Source of the DNA: Thermostichus vulcanus str. 'Rupite'
Lineage (GTDB): Bacteria; Cyanobacteriota; Cyanobacteriia; Thermostichales; Thermostichaceae
Assembly: GCF_022848905.1 (NCBI RefSeq)
Contig: NZ_JAFIRA010000028.1
Coordinates: forward strand, 1-48,862
Length of the DNA: 48,862 nt
Direction of reading: 5' to 3'
Positions 1 through 8,284 of the stretch are shown here, piece by piece. The notes beneath the pieces were generated by a model. That model did not search any database. It had not been told where the DNA came from and saw nothing but the letters and a program-made list of their open reading frames with translations. Position numbers and translations under genes: made by a program. Numbering within the stretch: position 1 is the stretch's first letter; each line of letters begins with the position of its first letter.

Positions 1-67
1 AGCGGCAAATCTACTTGAGGGGTGGCCCTCCGGTAATCTAGCTCGGTGCCAGGTCCCTATCCCATCC

Positions 68-106
68 AACCCCCTGCCTCTAAAAAAAGGTGGGGGGTTT
101 TAATTT
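68..106 (+). terminator. Rho-independent terminator of a gene left of the window
   Basis: A stem AACCCCC-TG-CCT pairs with AGG-TG-GGGGGTT across an A-rich loop, and is followed directly by TTTTAATTT on the plus strand. The T-run side means it would end a plus-strand transcript entering from beyond the left edge. It could also serve weakly as a barrier for the minus-strand lpt operon, whose last stop codon is at 198. Bases 1-67 and 107-197 show no gene. Confidence 0.6.
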
Positions 107-197
107 CGTGGGGATTCTAGTTCCCATATAGAGAAAGCTTAGTTTAAACCCGTTTATTCTCCCTTCAGTTCAGTACACTTGTTGTGTTGATCAGAGT

Positions 198-3100
198 TCA
201 TCGCCCCAAATCATCCAAACTAAAGGTAGTAGCAGGAGTGGTCAGGAGAAAATCGCCCCGCTCTTGGGTCAGACCCACTGGGCGACTGGGGAAAGCCACC
301 AGGATCCCTTCCAAGCGCAGCATCTCCGCCGTGGGATCGTAAGCTAGGCGCAACTCGAAATCCCGTAGGTCACGGCGTACTTCCACACGGCGGATCCCTT
401 CTTCCGTTAGGCCCAAGCGGAACCGCCAGTGATTTTGCCATTGCGTGCCGATGGTGGCGTCTAGATCCACCCCGTAGGTGGAAATCTCACCCAGTTTGGG
501 GTCGTAGATTGCTTGCAAGGAATAGCTGATCCCTGGCTCATACACATCCAGGCCCGAGCGTTGATCCCGATTGAACGTGGTGCTGCTGCGCCCCCGATAT
601 TGCAGGCGTACCGGTCGCAGTTCCCCTTCGTTCAGGTCATAGGCGGTTTGTAGTTGAATGTTAAACAGATCTGGCGTGGTATTCCAGGTGAAGTTGGCGT
701 TGACCAGATCCCACTTTTGGTTGATGAAGTCGTAGCCAGCAGTGGTGTCGAGACGCAGCAGATTTTTGACCTCTGCCTGCAACTCTTCCAAGTTGCGGCT
801 GGCAATCGCCTCCAAATCTTCCTGGGTGTCATCGGGGAAGGTCAGGGCAATTGGCATCTCACCGGGCAGGTCATCTTCAAAGGCAATGTAGCCAGGGGGA
901 ACGTTGGGCAAGAGATCGCGAGGGGTAAAGAAGCTGATGTTGGCGTTGATGCGGTCTACATCTTTGGGGCTAGTGGAAATGGTTTGAAAGGGGACGGAGT
1001 TGTTGCCGTAAAAGGTGCGGCTGTAGCGTAGGTCAATCGTATTCCAGTCGGCAGGCCGCAAACTGAGGCGAGGGTTGAGGCTGACGGTGGATTCCTGGTC
1101 AGGGGTGGAGTAAAGCACCTGGCTGTAATCAATCGAGCCGGGCATAATCGTCACCCAACGGGCCGGCTGAATGTCGTTAAACCGTAGGCTGGAGCGCAAT
1201 TCGTAGCGATTAAAGAAATGGAGGCCGGAGCCCACTTCTCGATCCGGTTGTTGCTCCTGGGTGAGGGTGAGGGCATTGGTGAGGGAGATATCGGGGGTGA
1301 TGCGGATTAGGTCAGGGTTGAAGGCCAGCTCGAAGTTGCGGCGTGGCTCGTTGTCGCCGTTGGAACTGCTGTAGGCGCGGTAGTTGAGGCGGTAGCTGCC
1401 TCCCCAGCCTGGCGGGGTGAGTTGTGTACCCAAAGTTAGACGAGCATCGGCAAAGTCAGGCCCATCCTTGATGCTGACCCGCTGGTTGTAGTCCAGCCGC
1501 AAGTCCGATTGCAGCCAGTGCACGCCCCCATAGCGTTGGTTGTGGCTGAGGGTAAGGGGGAAGCTGTAGGTGCCCCGCTCCTGGGATCCCGTGCGGCTGA
1601 TGTTCAGGGTGGTGGTGGAGAGATCCCCCTGGAAGGTGGAGTTGAGGCGCAGATCGGCGTTATCGTTACGCCCACCGGCAGGACGATAGGTGTTGTCGAG
1701 GTTGAGGTTGAGCTGTCCGCGCAGTTGACCTTCTTGGCCGAAAAGGGTGGCAGCATAAAAGTCGAAGTTGTGATCCACCCGGAAGCGACTGGACATCCGC
1801 TGTTGATCTGCTTCCGTTACCAAATAAAATTGCGCCCGCCCATAGTTGACACTGTCAGGGATGGGCAGAATGTAGTCGTGTAGGAAGCCTACCCCTAAGC
1901 CTTTTTTCTGGATGGCATCCACCCGCAAGCCGCCGAAGTTGTACTCATCGAAGCGATAGGCCCAGCTGGACTTGACGAACACGCCTTCCGTCTCGCTTTG
2001 ACCAGGCAAAATCCACTGGTGATCCCGCAAGCTGTAAACGAACAAAGGAAAGTAGCCGATCTGGATGCCCGCCTGCAGATCACCCTGCTCCGTCAGTTCC
2101 CCACCGGCAAACATACGCGCGTCATAAACAATCACCCGGTCATCCGGGAAAACCTCCACCCGATCCCCCTGCACATAGTGGGTAATGGGCGGCTCTGGCG
2201 AGGTGGTGATGGTGGCCTTCTCGAAGAAGATCTGATCCCCCAAGAGGGCGGTGGTTTCTTCACTGCGCACAAAGACCTTCGTCCCCGGTTCTTCCCCCGG
2301 CAGGATCACCAACGAGTTTTCAAATTGGGCAGTGCGGCTGGGAATGTCCAGATCTAGATTTTCCCCTTGGATTTGCCGAACACCCCGTCCTTGAGGGCCA
2401 GGGGGTTGCTCCATACGGAAGGGGCCATCGCTGCGCAAGCGCCGTTCCCGTCGGTAAAACAACAGCCGGTTACCCGTGATACGGCTGCCATCAGAGAACT
2501 GGATTAGGGCATTCCCCTCTGCAATGCCCAGGTCTTCTTCAGCAAGGTAGCTAAGGATATCCCCATTGATGTTAATTTGATCCGGATCCAGGGGGATTTG
2601 CCGTTGGGCAGTGGCGGTGGCCGACAGTTGCTGGCGAATTTGGGATCCCTGACTGGGGGGAAGTGCCGCTTGCAGGTCTGGTTGCAGATCTGAAGAGGGG
2701 GTGTCCACTGCAGCGTCCAGGTCACTAACCGGGTCACTCAACAGAGGGAAACGCTCCAGCAGTTCCGGGGCCAAAGGCAAACCTGCAGTGGGCGTAAAAG
2801 CTTCTGTTGCAGGATCTGCTTCGGTAGGAGACAGGGATCCCGTCTGTAGAAGAGGGAAATTTTCTGCCAGCTCCGGATCCACGGGGGATCCCTGGGGGGG
2901 GACACCCCTCAGCCCTAAATCTCCACCTGCTTGGGAAATCAACAGCGGAGCCGTTTCTGGGAAGGGCGGGATCCGACTCAACTCCCCTTCTGCCTTGGCC
3001 TTCTCTTGCGGTGCGGTTGAGGCCAAGCTCTCGGAGGGGGATGTCTGGGCGGGGGTGAGCAACTCCAACGCATTGAACTCATCCCTTACACGCAGCCAGG

Positions 3101-3779
3101 GTTGCTCTTCCACTTGCAGGGCAGAAGCCTGGGAAGCCGTGGGTTGTGGGGGCTGAGTCGAGGTTGGGATCGGGGCTGAGGACTGGGGTGTCGCTTGCGC
3201 TTGCGCCTGTTGTGCTTGGGCCTGTTGTGCTTGTCGGCGGGCATGGGCTGCCGCTCCTTCCGCCAACAGACGTTGGAGCCGCTGCTGGTTCAAATCTAAG
3301 GGCTCTGTCCCGCTCCTGCCGACTGGCGTCAGGACTTTTTCGGAAGTGATGTCTTGTCCTGCAGAAGAGGAGGGAGGGGCTGCTGCTGCTGTTTGGGCTG
3401 CTAGGGGTTGTGGGGAGGGATCCGGGGGCTGGGCTGTCGCTACCGTCGCGGGAGCGAATGGAAGGGAAGCGGGAGCTGCAGGGGCAGCAGGTTGGAGGGA
3501 TTGTTGTGCCTCCGCCAAAGTTAGGGGATCCCCCAGTAGGCTTGCCCCTGTGGGCAGTTCGGGTTCAGGCTGGGAATCCCGGCGGGCCAGTTGTAGGCGC
3601 TGGGCGGGGGTTTGCATCGCCCAAAACCGCTGGTAGCCTTCCATCTCGGTGGGTAGGGGCTCCAGTTGTGCAAAAACCGACTCCCCCATCACCAGCCAGA
3701 GGGATCCGCTACACCACAAGGCCAACCAGGCGGTTCTCGCCCAAGGGCCAAAGCCGTCCGGGAAGTTGCAGGATTTCAC
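198..3779 (-). CDS. LptD-like outer-membrane LPS assembly protein (DUF3769 type)
   Basis: Predicted 1193-residue outer-membrane beta-barrel that would insert lipopolysaccharide into the outer leaflet. A GTG start at 3779 overlaps the TGA of the upstream permease (GTGA), which suggests translational coupling; an ATG 24 codons upstream would overlap that gene more. The N-terminus has a signal peptide with a hydrophobic stretch (WLALWCSGSLWLVMG) ending near VFAQ. Residues about 40-390 are Pro/Gln/Ala/Ser-rich and low in complexity. An OstA-like segment (NGDILSYLAEEDLGIAEG) follows at about 400-550. The remaining 600 or so residues are rich in alternating aromatic and polar strands, as in a barrel. 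Cyanobacterial LptD homologues are typically this long and diverge from the E. coli protein. The assignment rests on the OstA-like part, the barrel, and the operon with lptC- and lptF-like genes. The symbol is left blank because the family match is by eye. Confidence 0.85.
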   Translation of the reverse strand: MKSCNFPDGFGPWARTAWLALWCSGSLWLVMGESVFAQLEPLPTEMEGYQRFWAMQTPAQRLQLARRDSQPEPELPTGASLLGDPLTLAEAQQSLQPAAPAAPASLPFAPATVATAQPPDPSPQPLAAQTAAAAPPSSSAGQDITSEKVLTPVGRSGTEPLDLNQQRLQRLLAEGAAAHARRQAQQAQAQQAQAQATPQSSAPIPTSTQPPQPTASQASALQVEEQPWLRVRDEFNALELLTPAQTSPSESLASTAPQEKAKAEGELSRIPPFPETAPLLISQAGGDLGLRGVPPQGSPVDPELAENFPLLQTGSLSPTEADPATEAFTPTAGLPLAPELLERFPLLSDPVSDLDAAVDTPSSDLQPDLQAALPPSQGSQIRQQLSATATAQRQIPLDPDQININGDILSYLAEEDLGIAEGNALIQFSDGSRITGNRLLFYRRERRLRSDGPFRMEQPPGPQGRGVRQIQGENLDLDIPSRTAQFENSLVILPGEEPGTKVFVRSEETTALLGDQIFFEKATITTSPEPPITHYVQGDRVEVFPDDRVIVYDARMFAGGELTEQGDLQAGIQIGYFPLFVYSLRDHQWILPGQSETEGVFVKSSWAYRFDEYNFGGLRVDAIQKKGLGVGFLHDYILPIPDSVNYGRAQFYLVTEADQQRMSSRFRVDHNFDFYAATLFGQEGQLRGQLNLNLDNTYRPAGGRNDNADLRLNSTFQGDLSTTTLNISRTGSQERGTYSFPLTLSHNQRYGGVHWLQSDLRLDYNQRVSIKDGPDFADARLTLGTQLTPPGWGGSYRLNYRAYSSSNGDNEPRRNFELAFNPDLIRITPDISLTNALTLTQEQQPDREVGSGLHFFNRYELRSSLRFNDIQPARWVTIMPGSIDYSQVLYSTPDQESTVSLNPRLSLRPADWNTIDLRYSRTFYGNNSVPFQTISTSPKDVDRINANISFFTPRDLLPNVPPGYIAFEDDLPGEMPIALTFPDDTQEDLEAIASRNLEELQAEVKNLLRLDTTAGYDFINQKWDLVNANFTWNTTPDLFNIQLQTAYDLNEGELRPVRLQYRGRSSTTFNRDQRSGLDVYEPGISYSLQAIYDPKLGEISTYGVDLDATIGTQWQNHWRFRLGLTEEGIRRVEVRRDLRDFELRLAYDPTAEMLRLEGILVAFPSRPVGLTQERGDFLLTTPATTFSLDDLGR

Positions 3780-4957
3780 CGTAAAAACCGCCACAGTAAA
3801 GAAAAGCCTACCCCACCGAAAATCATATTCGGCAACCAGGCCGCCAGCCAAGGATCGATATGTTCAACTCGACCCATCGCTCGCCCTAGGCTCATCAGTA
3901 CATAGTAAATAAACACCAGAACAATCGCTAGCGCCACGCCTCCGTAGCGTCCGGTTTGCCGCACCGTTTGTAGGCCCAAGGGGGCAGCTACCAAGACGGC
4001 GAAGAAACTGGCCAGAGGAATGGCGAACTTGAGATGATATTCCGTCAGGCAGCGGGCCACATCAGCCGAGGGGCGTTGTTCCTGTCGGTGCCGTTGGCAC
4101 TGCTCCCACAGCTCCCCGGCCCGTTGCTCTTGGGGCACTTTTTCGGCGTAGATCAGACCCACCAGCTTATTGACGATATTCAACTCCATTTCCCCCACCT
4201 GGCCCTCGTAGTAGGTACGCCCCTGTTGGTCGTAGCGACGTACCACGACATCCCGGAGTTGCCAAGATTGCCCCACTTGCTGGGCTGTTTGGGCGGAGAT
4301 CACTTGTGGGTAGCGCAGGTGACCCGTTTCCGCTTTGCGATCCAGGATGATGAGATCTCGCATCAGGCCCGTTTCGGGGTCAATGGAGCCAACATGAAAC
4401 CAAAGGTCGTCATCCACCCGCACGATTTCTTCCGGGTTAAACAAAATGGCATCCTGAGCCAAAATCAAATTCTTGTTCAGGGTTTTCACTTTTTGGTTGG
4501 TTTCCGGCACAATCACCTCGTTGGTAAACAGAGCCAAACCGCTCACCAACAGGCCAATACACAGCACAGGAATAAACACTTTGCGATAGGGGATCCCGGC
4601 GGCACGCAGAGCGATGATCTCGCTATCGGCTCCCATTTTGCCCAGGGTCAGCAGGGTGGCAAATAGGCCAGCAATCGGGAAGGTCACCACCAAAATAGCG
4701 GGTAGATTCAAGATGAGAATGTGCAAAATGGTCAGGGGGGGAGCCCCCTTTTTCACCAGCAGATCGGCATAAATGAACAACTGGTTGCCCAGCATCATCA
4801 CCGTGCCGCCTGCTACCCCTAGAAAGAAGGGGCGGATCATCTCCTTGAAAAGGTACAGCTCCAAAAAGCCTGCCCCCAATCTCAGGGATCCCCAAAACCC
4901 ACCTTTTGGAGAAGGGGAGGTGCGCGGTTGGGCCTTATCGACAAAGTCAGTGGTCAT
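3776..4957 (-). CDS. LptF/LptG family LPS export permease (copy 1)
   Basis: 393-residue inner-membrane subunit of the LPS-extracting ABC transporter (YjgP/YjgQ family). The cytosolic N-terminus is followed by a first membrane helix pair (RPFFLGVAGGTVMMLGNQLFI). The family signature lies after the second helix (LGKMGADSEIIALRAAGIPY). A periplasmic jellyroll-like region follows at about 170-300, and three C-terminal helices at about 305-393. The gene starts 39 bp after the lptC-like stop and overlaps the lptD-like start by four bases, so the three are almost certainly one operon. No ATPase gene (lptB) is in the window. A second paralogue lies at 40624-41760, so the two could form the LptF-LptG pair although their genes are unlinked. 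The sequence alone does not tell F from G. Confidence 0.93.
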   Translation of the reverse strand: MTTDFVDKAQPRTSPSPKGGFWGSLRLGAGFLELYLFKEMIRPFFLGVAGGTVMMLGNQLFIYADLLVKKGAPPLTILHILILNLPAILVVTFPIAGLFATLLTLGKMGADSEIIALRAAGIPYRKVFIPVLCIGLLVSGLALFTNEVIVPETNQKVKTLNKNLILAQDAILFNPEEIVRVDDDLWFHVGSIDPETGLMRDLIILDRKAETGHLRYPQVISAQTAQQVGQSWQLRDVVVRRYDQQGRTYYEGQVGEMELNIVNKLVGLIYAEKVPQEQRAGELWEQCQRHRQEQRPSADVARCLTEYHLKFAIPLASFFAVLVAAPLGLQTVRQTGRYGGVALAIVLVFIYYVLMSLGRAMGRVEHIDPWLAAWLPNMIFGGVGFSLLWRFLR

Positions 4958-4996
4958 TCTGGTGGTACAAGTTAGACAACAGGGGAAAGCCTTCCC

Positions 4997-6895
4997 CTAG
5001 AGAGAATCGGTGATGCGAAATTGAAACATCCCCTGTTGCGTCTCATCTCCTTCGACGGTGTATTCATCCCGATCCATATTGAGGGTCACTAACTTACCAC
5101 TGAGGCGGTTGGCACCCCGGCACATTTGATCCAACGCATCCCGACCGGGCAAAGTTTCGGTACTGCCGCGCTGGATTGGGTTCATCTCACCCCGGTCACA
5201 GAGGACGACGGGATCCCGTTCGGCGGTGATTTTGAAAATCTGTTCCTGATCAAAGTAATCGGCTCGATCCCCTTCAATAGCTCGATTGGCTTGCACGATC
5301 ACCACATTGCCAAAAAAGCGGGCATCGCTGCTGGCCTGGTCAATCTCCACCCGATCCGCATAAATCACTGTGGGTTGATCCACATCCGCCTGCGTCTCTG
5401 GGTTGGCCAACCGTTGCGCCAGCCAATCCCCTTCAATTTGCTCGATCAGTACATCCCCGCTCAGCTCCACCCTCTCAGGGGTAATGGTGGCTCGCATCGC
5501 CCTAGCTTTCCGCCCCCGCTGGATAAACTCCACAGCATCGCTAAATTCTGAGGTTCCGGTGCGGGAATTGTAGACCAACCGGGCAGCCCGCACTTCGGTT
5601 TCCGCCTGCCGCAGCTCATCCGTCAGGGATCCCCCTTCTGGAGCGGGAGTGGAGGCAGCCATCTGCCGGTAGAGCACGTCTTCCTCAAAAAAGAAGATCT
5701 TGTCACGGTGGTTGCCCTCTAGGCGAACGGAAGTGAGCACCCGGCCCGGCTCCCGCAGAGTAACGCCCCCCGTGAGAATGCTCTGGGATTCGCGGCGGCG
5801 GTAGGTGCCTTGTGCAGATTGAATAATAGTTTCCCCCTGTTGGATCTCCAGGTTGCCTTCCCCTTGGGCAATTTGGGTGTTGCGGTCGTAGGTAAGGCGG
5901 TCGGCGATAATCGTCACTTCTTGATCTTGGCCAGACTCGGGGTCGGGGGAAGCCTGAGCCAGGGTGAGATCCGCCAGCAAGGGATCCCGGTTGCCATCAC
6001 TGGCCAACTCCCGCAAAACCACCCCCCCAGACAGAATACTTTGGGCCTGCTGGCGCAGGTAAGTGCCCTGAGGGGCACGAATTTCAAGGCCACTTTCTTG
6101 AATCCGCAGGTTGCCTTCCCCTTGAGCAACTTGGTTGGTGCGGTCATAGGTGATCTGGTCGGCAGTAATCGTAGTGGAGTCGGGATCGGCAGCGGCACTG
6201 GCCAGCCATTGCGGGGTGCTGGCACTGTCGGCCATAGCAATTTGGGTGGCAGCAGGGCTATGCGCCTCTGGCATACTCGCCCCGTCTCTGGCGGGGTTGA
6301 GGCCGCGACCAGGGGGCAACACGATCAGCTTGCCCTGCTGAGCACTGAGGAGGGCAAATTGAAAATTAAAGGAGCCAGAGCGGCCATGCAGCAGCATTTC
6401 TTGCCCCTTCAGGGTGAACTCTCCTGGCACCTCAATGCGCTCTTCTGGGGTTACTTTGAGAGCATTCGTCAACAGCAGACTGCCATCGTCACTTTCCACC
6501 TGTACCTCTTCTTCTAGATACAACTCATCGGCGGTGGCGTTGTAGCGGGCTTGGTTCGCTCGCCAGGTCATTTGTTCGCTGCTGTCAAAGAAGGGATCCG
6601 GCTCTCCCTGGCGTTGGGTGGCAGGTTCCCCATAGAAGTACCCGTGTGCCCCCTGCTCAAATACCTGCTGCCCGGTTTGCGAGTCCACCTGTTCGGCGAT
6701 CAACCGCCAACGCTGATAGCCTCCCCGATGCCCAAGAATATCCACTCTGCGGCTGACGGAGGCCGGCTGCTCGGCGGGGGGAGCTTCTACCACCACTTCT
6801 TCAATGTCGATGAACAAGGCCCAGCCAATCAAACCGGCCAGCACCCCGCTCCCCACCAGAGCCACGATCAGGTTGGAATTAAAAAGTCGCCGCAT
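4997..6895 (-). CDS. LptC-like periplasmic bridge protein with repeated OstA/LptA-like modules
   Basis: A 632-residue bitopic protein: one N-terminal membrane helix (LIVALVGSGVLAGLIGWALF, about residues 8-27), then a long periplasmic part made of LptC/OstA-like beta-jellyroll modules. Two modules are near-duplicates about 82 residues apart: one begins TITADQITYDR near residue 245, the next TIIADRLTYDR near 327, and both continue with QxAQGEGNLxIQ. Further weaker copies follow (TVIYADRVEIDQ). LptC (about 190 residues in E. coli) passes LPS to LptA and LptD; this chain is three times longer and may cover both LptC and LptA roles. The ATG at 6895 was chosen because the helix follows directly; a GTG at 6967 would add 24 residues with no better ribosome site. 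It is the first gene of the lpt operon. Confidence 0.85.
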   Translation of the reverse strand: MRRLFNSNLIVALVGSGVLAGLIGWALFIDIEEVVVEAPPAEQPASVSRRVDILGHRGGYQRWRLIAEQVDSQTGQQVFEQGAHGYFYGEPATQRQGEPDPFFDSSEQMTWRANQARYNATADELYLEEEVQVESDDGSLLLTNALKVTPEERIEVPGEFTLKGQEMLLHGRSGSFNFQFALLSAQQGKLIVLPPGRGLNPARDGASMPEAHSPAATQIAMADSASTPQWLASAAADPDSTTITADQITYDRTNQVAQGEGNLRIQESGLEIRAPQGTYLRQQAQSILSGGVVLRELASDGNRDPLLADLTLAQASPDPESGQDQEVTIIADRLTYDRNTQIAQGEGNLEIQQGETIIQSAQGTYRRRESQSILTGGVTLREPGRVLTSVRLEGNHRDKIFFFEEDVLYRQMAASTPAPEGGSLTDELRQAETEVRAARLVYNSRTGTSEFSDAVEFIQRGRKARAMRATITPERVELSGDVLIEQIEGDWLAQRLANPETQADVDQPTVIYADRVEIDQASSDARFFGNVVIVQANRAIEGDRADYFDQEQIFKITAERDPVVLCDRGEMNPIQRGSTETLPGRDALDQMCRGANRLSGKLVTLNMDRDEYTVEGDETQQGMFQFRITDSL

Positions 6896-7045
6896 TCTGC
6901 TTTTGTTGCTCTCCTGTCGCCACCCCAATCGCTCCGAACTGAGGCTCAGCGCACCCAAGTCCAGCACACTAGGCTGTAGCTTATCTCAATTTCCCGGTAG
7001 CATCCGGGGGATCCCCCGCACACCTTCCGACTGGCTTAACCCTCT

Positions 7046-7987
7046 CTAACCCAGGCGACTCAGCATAAACCCCAACCCCAGAAATAGCCCCACCCAAAAA
7101 TGCAGAGCAACGGCGATGAACTTGGACTGGCTAATTCGCGGCGGCTGGTCGTGATAGGTGCCCAACAAGCGGGACAGCTGCACCGCAAAAGGGATCCCTA
7201 CCAGGCTAAGCAACGTCCAAACCGGAAACATCCCCAAACCGACAAAGATCGCCGTCAACCCAAAAATGCTGCCACAGATCCAGGGAATCAGGCGGGCCGA
7301 GCGCAACGTACCCAGACGCACCACAGGTGAGCGTTTACCGCAGGCTAGATCATCCTGCACCTGATGAAAATGGGAGCAAAACAGAATCAAGCTGGTGACG
7401 ATCCCCACCACCAAAGAAGCTGCCAACCCCGTCAGCGACCAGGTTTGAATTTGGCTGTAGTGGGCAGCCAAAACCGCCAGTGGCCCAAAACTGAAAAAAC
7501 AGAGAATTTCCCCAATCCCTTGGTAGCCCAGCCGCAATGGTGGTCCCTGATAGGCATAACCCAGTCCACAGGCAATCAGCACCAGGACCAGCACCGTCGG
7601 ATCCGATTGCCGCCAGCTCAACCACAGGATCCCCAATAGGCCAAGGGCCAAGAAGGCGTTGCCCACCCAGAAAACCTGCTCCGGCTTGCCTGTCAGATTG
7701 ACCAGCGAGTGATGCTTGTTTTTGTCAATCCCAGTCTGGGCATCGAACACATCATTGCTGATGTTGGTCCAGGCCAAAATGCAGATGGCAGCCCCGAGAA
7801 ACACCGCCAAAACCTGCCAATCCATTACCCCCACCTGAGCATACGCAATGGCGGATCCCACCCAAATGGGCATGATCGCCACACTGTACATGGGGGGCTT
7901 GATGGCGGCCATCCACAGTTGTTTGCGTGAGGGGCCGTTCCAGGAAGCCTGTTCAGAAGGTTGCGCTGGGCTAGCACCGAGTTCCAT
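7046..7987 (-). CDS. menA: 1,4-dihydroxy-2-naphthoate phytyltransferase (phylloquinone synthesis)
   Basis: A 313-residue UbiA-family integral membrane prenyltransferase that attaches the phytyl chain to dihydroxynaphthoate in phylloquinone synthesis, supplying the photosystem I quinone. It begins with a short soluble stretch, then KPPMYSVAIMP, and the Asp-rich prenyl-diphosphate/Mg site NDVFDAQTGIDKNKHH near residues 80-95. The second Asp-bearing loop (HFHQVQDDLACGKRS) and about eight membrane helices follow. The ATG at 7987 has AAGGAGA about six bases upstream, so it is preferred over a GTG/TTG start at 8023. It is divergent from menF, with about 300 bp between them; the pairing supports the quinone role over other UbiA enzymes. 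Confidence 0.92.
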   Translation of the reverse strand: MELGASPAQPSEQASWNGPSRKQLWMAAIKPPMYSVAIMPIWVGSAIAYAQVGVMDWQVLAVFLGAAICILAWTNISNDVFDAQTGIDKNKHHSLVNLTGKPEQVFWVGNAFLALGLLGILWLSWRQSDPTVLVLVLIACGLGYAYQGPPLRLGYQGIGEILCFFSFGPLAVLAAHYSQIQTWSLTGLAASLVVGIVTSLILFCSHFHQVQDDLACGKRSPVVRLGTLRSARLIPWICGSIFGLTAIFVGLGMFPVWTLLSLVGIPFAVQLSRLLGTYHDQPPRISQSKFIAVALHFWVGLFLGLGFMLSRLG

Positions 7988-8284
7988 GCGAGTTCTCCTT
8001 GGCGGTTCTGGCTGGGTGAGCAAATCTGTACCTGCTCTGTAAAGTAGAGTGCTTCAAGTGGAATCCCTAAGGATGCTAAGAAATTTTGCGGATCGTGAAG
8101 AAGCCCGTGAAGATCCAGGTGTTAAAGGCGAGTTCTGGCCAGACCATCTCGTAATCTCATATCTTAAAGCCATCTTCGCCAGGCACTCCTCCTGATCCGG
8201 ATTGGGCTTTTGGGTTACCCACGGGGCAGAGCCCGTTTCTGACCCCAATCCCACCCAGGCGGGTTTGTCCTCTCCTCTTCTCGC
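7988..8284. other. menA-menF intergenic region
   Basis: Roughly 300 bp between the divergent starts of menA and menF, expected to hold both promoters; I could not place either with confidence. A 40-codon plus-strand frame at 8073-8195 starts MLRNFADREEAR and has ordinary-looking codons, but it has no well-spaced ribosome site and I do not call it a gene. A 66-codon minus frame at 8054-8254 looks like noise. Confidence 0.5.

Noticed and set aside
3280-3300. GGTTCAAATC, similar to a tRNA T-arm
   Set aside because: It lies inside the lptD-like coding frame, and no acceptor, D or anticodon stems can be formed around it.
8054-8254. A 66-codon minus frame between menA and menF
   Set aside because: It has no ribosome site, its composition is unlike a protein, and it lies in the space where two divergent promoters are expected.
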